The notes below the pieces were generated by a model. It saw only the letters and a list, made by a program, of their open reading frames with translations. It did no database searches and was not told the origin of the DNA. A program made the translations under genes and the position numbers. Positions 28,034 to 36,269 of a stretch of DNA of 64,000 bases are shown in pieces. The stretch comes from Rufibacter roseolus (GTDB taxonomy: Bacteria > Bacteroidota > Bacteroidia > Cytophagales > Hymenobacteraceae): positions 37,923 through 101,922 of the forward strand of contig NZ_JAFMSU010000004.1 in the NCBI RefSeq assembly GCF_017916365.1, given 5' to 3'. Numbering within the stretch: the first letter of the stretch is position 1; every line of letters begins with the position of its first letter.

Positions 28034-28054
28034 TCGCCACTAAACTATAAAGAA

Positions 28055-29044
28055 ATGATGGTTTCCAAGTCCTGCTTTAGCTTCATCCTACTTTTGTTAC
28101 AATTGCTGGCAAACCCATCATTAGCTAGTTCTAATTCCATTTCCTATGAAAAGATTGCAAAGCTTCATAAAAGGGGAAAATATGAGAAGGTATTGGAGCA
28201 AATCAAGCTAATCGAGTCTAACCGTTTTGGAAAAGACGGTAGGTTGAAGTATTCGTATCGGAATGACGTCCAGTATTACCACTTTAAGCTCTCCTCCCGA
28301 ATCTTATTAAATAAAATTGGCTCCTGGAAAGAGTCAATCGGCTTATACAATAGACTGTTGATACTAGATAGCACCAAACAATTTGCTACCCAAGAAGCTT
28401 ACCATAAACTCAATCAACAGATCCGGGGGCTTTTAGCAACTTCGCTTGCTAGAAACCAATTAGATGTAACTAGGCTAATGGTAAATGCCCTGGCGCGGCA
28501 GGGAGATACCGTCTCTGCTTATAGAAAAGTTTACCCCACCCTGGAAACTCTGCCTATGGCATGCAAAGGGGCACTAGCTGAATTCTTAAAAGGCTACGAT
28601 TACACCTTCATTGACAAAAAAGCGCTAGCTGTAAAAAAACAAGCCACCATTTCTAAGCAGGCTTGGGAACTTTCAAAGGATTATAGTTATGATTTTGAAA
28701 AGGCCCGCGCCATCTATATATGGATAGTCAATAACATAATCTATGATTATACTTATCGAATCTATGACGGAGAGACCACTTTTAAGAAAGGGACTGGGGT
28801 CTGTAGTGGGTTTAGCTACCTCTTCAAGCTTATGGGTGAAGAGGCGGGATTGAAAATTAACCGCATTACCGGCATGGCGAATAATGGTCAAAAAACCGAC
28901 CATCATGCCTGGAATTCAATCCACTTTGGAGAGGGCACCTTTCTATTGGACTGCACATGGGCATCATGTGTAAAAGAAAAAACAGATTTTTACTACCTAG
29001 TAACAGAAAAAGAACTTTCAAAAACCCACAAAGCAGAGAAGTAA
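28055..29044 (+). CDS. Secreted transglutaminase-like cysteine protease fold protein
   Basis: 329 residues. A signal peptide (FSFILLLLQLLANPSLAS) precedes a helical, possibly TPR-like region (about 30-195). The C-terminal transglutaminase-like core has the full triad: Cys250 in KGTGVCSGFSYLF, His284 in TDHHAWNSI and Asp299 in FLLDCTW. This is the bacterial subgroup found in the periplasm that probably cleaves or links peptide bonds, often in the cell wall or proteins. It is the third gene of the operon with the L,D-transpeptidase, which supports an envelope-remodelling role. The end is close after the core, so no further domain is present. Confidence 0.85.
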   Translation: MMVSKSCFSFILLLLQLLANPSLASSNSISYEKIAKLHKRGKYEKVLEQIKLIESNRFGKDGRLKYSYRNDVQYYHFKLSSRILLNKIGSWKESIGLYNRLLILDSTKQFATQEAYHKLNQQIRGLLATSLARNQLDVTRLMVNALARQGDTVSAYRKVYPTLETLPMACKGALAEFLKGYDYTFIDKKALAVKKQATISKQAWELSKDYSYDFEKARAIYIWIVNNIIYDYTYRIYDGETTFKKGTGVCSGFSYLFKLMGEEAGLKINRITGMANNGQKTDHHAWNSIHFGEGTFLLDCTWASCVKEKTDFYYLVTEKELSKTHKAEK

Positions 29045-29248
29045 ACCAAACCCATTGCTACTTCGAGCATCTAAGAAAGTGGAATTAATTTTTTAGCATT
29101 ATCCTACCAAAGGGAATGCCCGCTTACACCCACCTGAGACTATAGCGGATTATACAAACTCCCCTCATAAAATTAATTTTTCAATTGGGCAAGGAATGAT
29201 CTTCACTCTTACAGACCCCAATTTAACAATGAACCTATTAAAAAATCT

Positions 29249-30121
29249 GTGAGTACGATAACCACATTAGTCAACAATTATGACCTTATTTTGGAGCATA
29301 GGCTGGAGGTAATGGCCTATCCTCCATATTGCTTCAGTAAAGTAAGATTTCCATCACTAAGAAAGCATAATGTCCACGCTGTTGAAAGTCCGCATACGTC
29401 AATTTGGGGCAGCCATTTAGGTAGCTATTTGATGATATGGGAAAATTTTGAGAAAAGGTGGCCCGACAGTGACGTAATACCCTTCCGGGCAGTTGGGAGC
29501 CCCTTAAGCGGAAGGATAGCACAATTTATTGGTTATTCTAAATCAACCAGGAGCATAATAACAGAAGCACCCCAAGGTTTTACCACTGGGGCAATGCGGC
29601 GCTATGTGGCCCGCTTCCGCGAGTTATTTCCTGAAAGGCTACTTTGCATACCGTTGGAGGAAGTAGTAGCCGAGCTAAAGGCAGGAGGACAGATGCAGAG
29701 TCGGCCCAGCTATCAGCTCCTCGAGCTACGCAAGAATTTCTACCAACTACTCTCCATAATGTCAGGAATTGAGCCTGATGGTCCGGCAGCTATTAGTTAT
29801 AGTTTAAATCAGAATTACAAATGCCAACCTGCAGTAAAAATAGATGTGTTAATAGAAGGTCAAAGGAGGGCTAGCGGTAATGCTGTTGTTATGGGCTATT
29901 CTGAGCAGGCAGAAGAGCAATTTTTAGAAAGCAAGCGAAATATAGAAGAACTGGCCCTAGGTTATGGGCTCGCTGTATCCTCCCTAGAGCGAGGCCATCT
30001 CAGCAGCCAAATCTCCTGTATGCTTTTGTTAGACAGGAATGAGACGGTGATGCAAAAGGACACCATGGAATTTATAACGGCGTTTGTGCATGAAGCCGAA
30101 CAGATGTGCAACCGTTTTTAA
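29249..30121 (+). CDS. Hypothetical protein, function unknown
   Basis: 290 residues from a GTG at 29249. No signal peptide, membrane segment or motif I know. The middle contains VIPFRAVGSPLSGRIAQFIG, and the C-terminus has GYSEQAEEQFLESKRNIEELAL, which is helical. Composition is balanced and the frame is long and free of stops, so the gene is credible. It stands alone with 200 bp upstream and 420 bp downstream without genes. Confidence 0.6.
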   Translation: MSTITTLVNNYDLILEHRLEVMAYPPYCFSKVRFPSLRKHNVHAVESPHTSIWGSHLGSYLMIWENFEKRWPDSDVIPFRAVGSPLSGRIAQFIGYSKSTRSIITEAPQGFTTGAMRRYVARFRELFPERLLCIPLEEVVAELKAGGQMQSRPSYQLLELRKNFYQLLSIMSGIEPDGPAAISYSLNQNYKCQPAVKIDVLIEGQRRASGNAVVMGYSEQAEEQFLESKRNIEELALGYGLAVSSLERGHLSSQISCMLLLDRNETVMQKDTMEFITAFVHEAEQMCNRF

Positions 30122-30547
30122 GGAGCCATACTATTCGAATTATAAGCTTGCAAGGATCAGAATCTGGCATCTAATCGCCTTACCTTTACATTATAAATGA
30201 TATACGTGCTTTCCTAAGCGACCAGTAACCTTGCAAGGCTAATCTGAGCGGTTTGCTAACACCAAACGGCCATAATATTTCATTAATTCCAAAGTACTCC
30301 GTAGCCAACCGTGATATTTTTTGCTATTGACTATAGCAGCCTGGCACCACTATGTTCAATTTCCATTTCAAATTAATCCATTAAAATCGTTGCCTTTGAA
30401 TATTCCACAGTCATTTAATTATCAAAATATCTTTTTTGACCTAATGCACTCCACTTTGCCGCGTAGCAGCTATGATTACACACTAGTCAAGTACATGCCA
30501 CTAGGTATACCGCAAAACTGATTTGGGAATAAGAGGCAATCTGAGCT
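30122..30547. other. Intergenic stretch with motif copy 3
   Basis: Contains TTATAAGCTTGCA at 30140-30152, the variant copy of the dispersed 13-mer. A short open frame at 30321-30521 has no coding character that I can support. Nothing else is recognised. Confidence 0.45.
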
Positions 30548-30931
30548 ATGGTAATGATCTTAATAAATGAAGTACTCCACACTACAAGAAATAGTACTTT
30601 CTACAAAACGTACGACCCTGCAAAAGATCTGTATGGCGTGCATACTAATACGGCAGGGACATTTCTTGAACCTGTATACCTGCATGTTTTCAAATTTACT
30701 GAGGGAAAATTCATAACTGTTGACCAGTTGGAGCAATACTATGCCGTTGACTTAAAGGGAGAATGGCATGAGTTATCCATTGAAGAGGAAAAAAGCTGGA
30801 GATCACTAATAATAAAAAACTCAAAGTGCAATTGTCTTAGGACCAGAACCAGCAGCACCTGCAGGGTATGCTCTGGAGATGGACAGATTAAAAATACCTA
30901 TGGCTTTAAACTATTAAGCACTTTCTTTTAA
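30548..30931 (+). CDS. Small protein with DnaJ-type zinc-ribbon-like CxC...CxxCxGxG motif
   Basis: 127 residues. The first 95 have no recognisable motif. Near the C-terminus CNCLRTRTSSTCRVCSGDGQ carries a CxC and a CxxCxGxG, the half-repeat found in DnaJ-type zinc ribbons, so it may bind one zinc ion. The next gene (30982) follows 50 bp later on the same strand and is likely co-transcribed. Function unknown. Confidence 0.6.
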   Translation: MVMILINEVLHTTRNSTFYKTYDPAKDLYGVHTNTAGTFLEPVYLHVFKFTEGKFITVDQLEQYYAVDLKGEWHELSIEEEKSWRSLIIKNSKCNCLRTRTSSTCRVCSGDGQIKNTYGFKLLSTFF

Positions 30932-30981
30932 ACTCCGTCTGATTAGAGTTGTCCCTATAACCGAATCCAGAAAACCAGCTT

Positions 30982-31962
30982 ATGCAGCAGAATTATCAAG
31001 TAACTTTCAATGGCTATTACTTTGGTTTAACCTTAAACGGAGAAACCATACTCCCTTGCGATAATGACAGAATCTGGAGAATCACCGACAGTTTAATCGG
31101 CTTTAGGAAGGGGAGCTACTGTGGCATCTACTGTAAGAGAAAACAATGTGTGAGGTATGAGCCAATCCTAAAGGCGGATATCCCTTATTTTAGGAAACTA
31201 CACCCTGATGAGGAGCAGCATTTGACACGTGCTCGCTTTACTTCCTCTTTCCCTGGTATATATTACAAAACCAGAGGATACTTAGAATCCTATGACTACC
31301 TATTTTGGAAAAGAGACAAACTTCTAGTGGATAGTACCCAAGGGGTTATTGAAATACACCAAACTGGGGAAATCAGGCCATATAAAGGAAAAAAAAAGGA
31401 AAACCTTGTCACTTATCTGGATCAAAGATGCCTGTTCGAAGATGAGTACAATTTACCTTCGACGTCTAAGAGATCATCCTTTATATATTTGACGGAAGAA
31501 GACAAAGAATTAGATGAGGAGCTCTTTCTAGAGACATTCCCCTCAACTAAGACGGAAATTATATCATCAATGTACCCACTGAATTGTAAGGATAGACTAC
31601 CCAAAAGCAGCCCTGCAGAACCGGTTTATAAACCATTTGATATCAATAACATTCCAGCTGTCATAAAAAATAAAGTTACAACCCATCTAAATTCCTTTTT
31701 TGACACCTCTACTAATGAATCCATGGCCAATCACCTTATTTATCTTGCATGGTGCCATGGCAACGGTTTTGTTACAAGAGACAATAGGGGTAATATCAGA
31801 GTAGACCCCTGGTACGACGACAATTTAATACAGGGGAACAACGGAGAACTAATCTCATCTGATGAGTTATACCAAACTCATCACCTAGACTCCATACACC
31901 ATATACTTTATTATTCCACCTTTATGAATTCATACTTTGAGGTACTGGCCTTTCCCAATTAA
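30982..31962 (+). CDS. Hypothetical soluble protein
   Basis: 326 residues, no signal or membrane segment. The N-terminal 120 residues are aromatic-rich (RIWRITDSLIGFRKGSYCGI, YDYLFWKRDKLLV), suggesting beta repeats. The C-terminal 100 residues (INNIPAVIKNKVTTHLNSFF ... NHLIYLAWCHGNGF) look like a separate helical domain. It follows the zinc-ribbon-like gene by 50 bp and probably shares its transcript. I do not recognise the family. Confidence 0.6.
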   Translation: MQQNYQVTFNGYYFGLTLNGETILPCDNDRIWRITDSLIGFRKGSYCGIYCKRKQCVRYEPILKADIPYFRKLHPDEEQHLTRARFTSSFPGIYYKTRGYLESYDYLFWKRDKLLVDSTQGVIEIHQTGEIRPYKGKKKENLVTYLDQRCLFEDEYNLPSTSKRSSFIYLTEEDKELDEELFLETFPSTKTEIISSMYPLNCKDRLPKSSPAEPVYKPFDINNIPAVIKNKVTTHLNSFFDTSTNESMANHLIYLAWCHGNGFVTRDNRGNIRVDPWYDDNLIQGNNGELISSDELYQTHHLDSIHHILYYSTFMNSYFEVLAFPN

Positions 31963-32075
31963 AGCTTTCCGGCTTTCTATAGAGCACGCATCAGCTGCTC
32001 AAAAAAAGGGCTAAGTGCTGTATTATTAGTTTAAGCTCGACTTAAAACGGTCTCATACGTTGAAACTTCTGCAAG

Positions 32076-32088
32076 TTACAAGCTTGCA
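32076..32088. repeat. Dispersed 13-mer TTACAAGCTTGCA (copy 4 of 4)
   Basis: Here it sits inside a wider inverted repeat: CTGCAAG at 32070-32076 pairs with CTTGCAG at 32083-32089. It lies in the 256-bp gap before the nuclease-like gene at 32219. Confidence 0.55.
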
Positions 32089-32218
32089 GTAAAACTTTTA
32101 AAAGGCATCAGACCCCGACCTTTGTTTCATATTCTTCCTTAAATGATTGGGTAGTAATCGTACTTCAGTTCTAGGATTGCCTCACTAACATAAAAAACAT
32201 AAACCCAAACTATATCCT

Positions 32219-33598
32219 ATGCCAAACCCTACTACAACACATGAATCCCTAATCAAGACATTTACTGTTTCCAAAAAGGAGATCGCCACTGGAAAAGTGT
32301 CTTTTGAAGATATTAGGACCAATGTAAGTCAAATGGGTATAGATACTATTGAAAAATTCCGTCTGGCAAAGAAAGAGGCCGTTTTGAAAACCCCATCTAT
32401 GGACTGTCTCAAAGAACTATGCTTCTTAAAAACAGGCTTACCCTTTAATACTTTCTTTAACTTCAAAAAGAATTCCTTTAAGGAAAAGTTATACTGCGAA
32501 ACCTTTATAGCCGAACTGGCGCAATGGTGTAAGGATAACAATATCAATTCTCTTTCTGAGTACAATGACTTTTTAAATAAACCCGATCACTTCCCCTCCT
32601 ATGAAAGGATTAGACAAATTTATGGCACTGGATATTTCAGGGATAAGTTAGATGTAGTTGGAAGGGTCTATAAATATTTAACCAAAGAGGAGGCACGGGA
32701 AGTATGCATGACTAATGGAGTCCTGAGATCCCAACATTATCTTTCCTTCTCTCAAAAATATAATGAAGAACATGAAGTGAGACTTCCTTCAGATTTTTCA
32801 CGCTTTTATAACACTACCTGGAATAACTTCATTCAATTATCTGCAACCCAGATGTTTATGGGCAATAGCATGAGCAACTTGGAATTAGTAACCTATAAGC
32901 TATTGTATGATAGGGATATAGAGTTTGAAACAGAAAAATCCTTTACTGAATGCCGGTCAAAAAAGCCCCTTCCATTTGATTTCTATTTACCCAACCATAA
33001 CGGGGAGCAAGTATTGATCGAACTTGATGGGGAACAGCACAGGGTTGATTCTCCAGAGAGTCTGTATTATTCGAGATTAACCAAAAAGCATGACAATATT
33101 AAAGATATATATTGCATTGAAAAAGGCATTAAACTAATAAGAATCTCAAACCTTATCGATATTGAACCGGCGTTAAAAAAAGAACTGAAATTGGATCAAT
33201 ACCCGAGAAAAAGAGAACTTGATTGGACTCAAGACCTTAAGTCAGAAGATACCATCCTTTCCAGCAGCTTATCTAAATCATTGAAGGTCAAATTACTTCT
33301 ATTGCTGGGTGACAAGGGAAAAAGCAAACTCACGAATGTTGAAATTATCAAACTAACTGGGATACACCAACCAGCTTTCTCTAAAATCAACAAGGATATG
33401 ATAACTGCCGGAATGATTTCTAGGCCTAATGTATACCATTATACTGAGAAAGAATTGGCAAACATTGTAGAATTGTACAGGATAGGTAAGACAATCACTG
33501 AAATTGTTAACCTTACAGGGTACAAAAACAGAACCTATCTTGTTAAAAGAATAAAAGAGGCAGGAGTTAATTATATATCGAAGAGACCAAGCAAATAG
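32219..33598 (+). CDS. Predicted PD-(D/E)XK/Vsr-like endonuclease with C-terminal HTH domains
   Basis: 459 residues. Residues about 220-315 form a Vsr/PD-(D/E)XK-type core: KLLYDRDIEFETEK, then PFDFYLP (Asp254), VLIELDGEQHR (Glu268, Asp270, His274) and HDNIKDIYCIEKGIKLIRIS. This is the pattern of small endonucleases related to very-short-patch repair and homing-associated enzymes. The 200 N-terminal residues appear to hold repeated helical units spaced by 'KxLPxxTxFN'-like segments (for example GLPFNTFFNFKKNSF and RLPSDFSRFYNTTW), possibly DNA-binding. The C-terminus has two helix-turn-helix-like segments (LTNVEIIKLTGIHQPAFSKI and KTITEIVNLTGYKN). It could be a homing-type or defence nuclease; it stands alone and ends at a strong terminator. 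Confidence 0.75.
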   Translation: MPNPTTTHESLIKTFTVSKKEIATGKVSFEDIRTNVSQMGIDTIEKFRLAKKEAVLKTPSMDCLKELCFLKTGLPFNTFFNFKKNSFKEKLYCETFIAELAQWCKDNNINSLSEYNDFLNKPDHFPSYERIRQIYGTGYFRDKLDVVGRVYKYLTKEEAREVCMTNGVLRSQHYLSFSQKYNEEHEVRLPSDFSRFYNTTWNNFIQLSATQMFMGNSMSNLELVTYKLLYDRDIEFETEKSFTECRSKKPLPFDFYLPNHNGEQVLIELDGEQHRVDSPESLYYSRLTKKHDNIKDIYCIEKGIKLIRISNLIDIEPALKKELKLDQYPRKRELDWTQDLKSEDTILSSSLSKSLKVKLLLLLGDKGKSKLTNVEIIKLTGIHQPAFSKINKDMITAGMISRPNVYHYTEKELANIVELYRIGKTITEIVNLTGYKNRTYLVKRIKEAGVNYISKRPSK

Positions 33599-33677
33599 TT
33601 ACCCTTTCCTGATGGTTTATTGCACGTCTTGCGCCCACACTCTTAATAATGTACAGCGAGCGAACGATAGGTAGAAA

Positions 33678-33724
33678 AAGCCCCTATTCAGTTTCACCAT
33701 ATAGATGAATCTGAATAGGGGCTT
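33678..33724. terminator. Bidirectional Rho-independent terminator
   Basis: AAGCCCCTATTCAG at 33678-33691 pairs exactly with 33711-33724, with A-rich sequence before and pyrimidine-rich sequence after it. It lies between the convergent nuclease gene (plus) and the small gene at 33764 (minus). Confidence 0.85.
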
Positions 33725-33763
33725 CCTTTCATAAGTTTAAAAACCCTCTACTTGAGACTGATC

Positions 33764-34180
33764 TTAAATCATCTCTTTCAAAAATCTTTCAGGCTCTTCT
33801 AAAGCCATTCCCTGGGGCAATTCTGTAAAAAAGTATTCCCCACATTGCACTTCTTTATTGAAAGAATCTTTGCTTACTAGATTTTTTTTTTCAGCACGGG
33901 GCTTGATGGTGATACTTGATGACCTGCTTCTCTGCAACAGCTCCCTTGTCTTTAGTTCACCTCGAAAGTAGGGCTCTAACAAATCCTTTTGGGTATCAAA
34001 ATAAATTTTTGCTGAGCCATCCTTAAGCTGAGCCTCAAGATAATGGCCACCGTTCTCACGCTTATAAAGCGACAGTAAAGGGCCTTCCGCATTCACCAGA
34101 TCCACAATCTTCTCCGATTTTTTGGGATTCACTTCAAATTCAGACTGTTCAGACGATGGCTGCTGGCATTTACTTTGCAT
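33764..34180 (-). CDS. Small hypothetical protein
   Basis: 138 residues, charged, without signal peptide or membrane segments. The middle (LLSLYKRENGGHYLEAQLKD) reads as a small beta domain, and basic patches (RSRSSSITIKPRAEKKN) follow. It converges on the shared terminator at 33678-33724, which supports a genuine transcript. No family recognised. Confidence 0.55.
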   Translation of the reverse strand: MQSKCQQPSSEQSEFEVNPKKSEKIVDLVNAEGPLLSLYKRENGGHYLEAQLKDGSAKIYFDTQKDLLEPYFRGELKTRELLQRSRSSSITIKPRAEKKNLVSKDSFNKEVQCGEYFFTELPQGMALEEPERFLKEMI

Positions 34181-34304
34181 AAAATAATGATACTAATGTT
34201 TTAAATGGGTGATAAATAAATTTTACTAAAGTCAAGTTTTAAGCCGATTACAATTAAGGATTTTGATAAAACATGGTCCTGAATTTACAAATTAATAAAT
34301 ACTA

Positions 34305-34646
34305 TCACACATTATTCCAAGTATCAAATTGATTGTAAAATTCAGGAAGATACCTATTATTCCTTTCAGGCCCTCTTTTAGCAACTATAGTTATATTCAC
34401 TTCGTCTAAATTGAAGATAGCGTCATCCTCGTATCTGAACAATAACTTTTCTCTGTCCACCAAAGTAATTTTTTGAACACTTCCATAATATGGAGGATCA
34501 GATTTCTCAGGATTAGACATCATTCTAAAATATCCCACGAAATCCTCTTCCTCAGTTAATTGTGCTGCCCGGTCATTATATTTGTATTCAATAGGACCGC
34601 TCCCTTTTGGTTTTACTTTAACAATAAAGCCAGTAATATTATCCAT
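34305..34646 (-). CDS. Small hypothetical protein
   Basis: 113 residues starting MDNITGFIVKVKPKGSGPIE, alternating hydrophobic residues as in a small beta-rich domain, with an acidic EEEDF loop. No signal or motif. It begins 7 bp after the stop of the preceding minus-strand gene (34654-34920), so the two probably share a transcript. Confidence 0.5.
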   Translation of the reverse strand: MDNITGFIVKVKPKGSGPIEYKYNDRAAQLTEEEDFVGYFRMMSNPEKSDPPYYGSVQKITLVDREKLLFRYEDDAIFNLDEVNITIVAKRGPERNNRYLPEFYNQFDTWNNV

Positions 34647-34653
34647 TGCATAT

Positions 34654-34920
34654 CTATATTAAAAGTCTCGCTAGTTCCTTTCCCATACCCTTACCAACTT
34701 CAAACCTGGTAATTTTCTCCTGTTCAATAAAATCCTTGGATTTCATTTTCTGTTTAGCCCTGTTGATAGAGGTTACAACTAATGTTCTCTGGAAATATTC
34801 TGGATTATCTGCGCAAAAGCAACTGCAGTAACTCATAATAAGCGCATAGGCTTTGCCGCTAACGATAGAAGCACGAATTATAGACAAAATCACAGATAGG
34901 AAGTAGGGCTTAGTTTGCAA
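34654..34920 (-). CDS. Very small hypothetical protein, start uncertain
   Basis: Up to 88 residues. An internal ATG at 34836 (MSYCSCFCADN) would give a 60-residue basic protein and may be the true start. The Cys-x-Cys-x-Cys-like patch is the only feature. Support comes mainly from tight spacing with the downstream gene at 34305-34646. Confidence 0.35.
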   Translation of the reverse strand: MQTKPYFLSVILSIIRASIVSGKAYALIMSYCSCFCADNPEYFQRTLVVTSINRAKQKMKSKDFIEQEKITRFEVGKGMGKELARLLI

Positions 34921-35255
34921 TTAAGCAATTATTAGTTTAATAAGTTTATTATATATTCTCTAATATATGCCAATTACATATTATAAGCGATGGACATATT
35001 TAAATAAACAGGGAATAATTTTTAATATAAATTCATGATTAACATAATGTAGATTATAAGACTTTTTTTGTTTTACATAAAATGTCAGTAAATCTCCTTA
35101 TTGGGATTGCATAAGCACCGAGGTTTAGTCACTTTTAGCTGACTTGCTTTTTTATACCCCCATTAAAATTTGAATATGCTCTAATTAACATTAGGTTCAT
35201 ACCCTGAATTAAACAATAAACTCAGAATTGTAATTTGACCATACATTTCTCCAAT
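34921..35255. other. AT-rich intergenic stretch, nothing recognised
   Basis: About 335 bp, strongly AT-rich in its first half. No clear terminator was found for the PorP/SprF-like gene that ends at 35256. Confidence 0.4.
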
Positions 35256-36263
35256 TTACCAAATCCATTCCGGGCAGATGGTCCTCCTTTTGTTGTTCAC
35301 CTTGAAGCCTACCACAATCTCATGGCTATTGGCGCTTACGCGACTCATATCGGTAGTGGTAAAATCATAGGAATAACTGACATCAAAGAAATAATTGACA
35401 TTTATACCTGCCATTACAGATGCCGCATCAAGGTGCCTATATGAGACACCGGTCCAATAACGATCCGCAAATATCATCTTTGCATTCGCATCAACAGTAG
35501 TCATGCCGGATTCAGCCATCTTAACTAAAACAGATGGAATCACATTCAAATTTTTATGGATTGGGAATTTAACCCCTGCAGTGGCTATGTAGTGCGGCTG
35601 CAAAGATGCCCGTGGGTTATTAGCAAAAGAAATGTCGCTCTTGCTTCTGATAAGCTGGATACCAGATACTCCTACATAAAAATCACGGTTGTAAAGCCAC
35701 AAACCGACCCCCAGATCTAATTTATTTATGTTGTTAAACTCTATGAGAAATGGGTCATCGGGTGTAACCAAATCCAGGTCTTTCCGATTTAGCCTGTAAT
35801 GCACAAAGCCTGTATTAAAGCCACTTGAGAGGTTCAGGCTACCTGTTAGAGGTAAATGGTAAGAGTAACTAACGTTGAAGGAGGTCATGGTAAGCAAACC
35901 TGCCTGATCCATTTGCGCCACCGCACCTATTCCATGGTGCGGTTTTACATGAAACCTGTTGTTCTTGTTTACACTCGTTTTTCTTTTTCCGAATTCCTGC
36001 GCCCTTGATTTTTTGGAAGGCAAGTTGCGGTCATTTTTATTGAGTGAGGCTTGAATGCTGGCATAGAGGGATCTAGGAGCGCCCTCTAATCCAACCCATT
36101 GGTTTCTGAAACCTAACCTGATATCAGTATAGCTTTCAATTCCCGCCACAGCGGGGTTTAGCAGGTAGTTGTTCTGAAAATATTGGGTAAACTGTGGCCG
36201 CTGTTGCCCTGCCACTGAAAAGCACACGCAGCAGAAAAGAATAATGGGTAATAATGTTTTCAT
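35256..36263 (-). CDS. PorP/SprF-family outer-membrane protein
   Basis: 335 residues. A signal peptide (LLPIILFCCVCFSVAGQQ) is followed directly by the family hallmark RPQFTQYFQNNYLLNPAVAG, then beta-strand-rich sequence with GIGAVAQMDQAGLLT and SVSYSYHLPL typical of PorP/SprF barrels. In Bacteroidota these proteins help T9SS substrates with type B C-terminal domains reach and stay on the cell surface, as SprF does for SprB. Its position 6 bp downstream of the giant type-B adhesin gene is the classic pairing. The barrel end shows aromatic residues (CPEWIW). The role with this particular adhesin is inferred from context. Confidence 0.93.
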   Translation of the reverse strand: MKTLLPIILFCCVCFSVAGQQRPQFTQYFQNNYLLNPAVAGIESYTDIRLGFRNQWVGLEGAPRSLYASIQASLNKNDRNLPSKKSRAQEFGKRKTSVNKNNRFHVKPHHGIGAVAQMDQAGLLTMTSFNVSYSYHLPLTGSLNLSSGFNTGFVHYRLNRKDLDLVTPDDPFLIEFNNINKLDLGVGLWLYNRDFYVGVSGIQLIRSKSDISFANNPRASLQPHYIATAGVKFPIHKNLNVIPSVLVKMAESGMTTVDANAKMIFADRYWTGVSYRHLDAASVMAGINVNYFFDVSYSYDFTTTDMSRVSANSHEIVVGFKVNNKRRTICPEWIW

Positions 36264-36269
36264 GTGCGG

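Noticed and set aside
30321..30521. 66-codon plus-strand frame
   Set aside because: No motif, no start context and atypical composition in an AT-rich gap.
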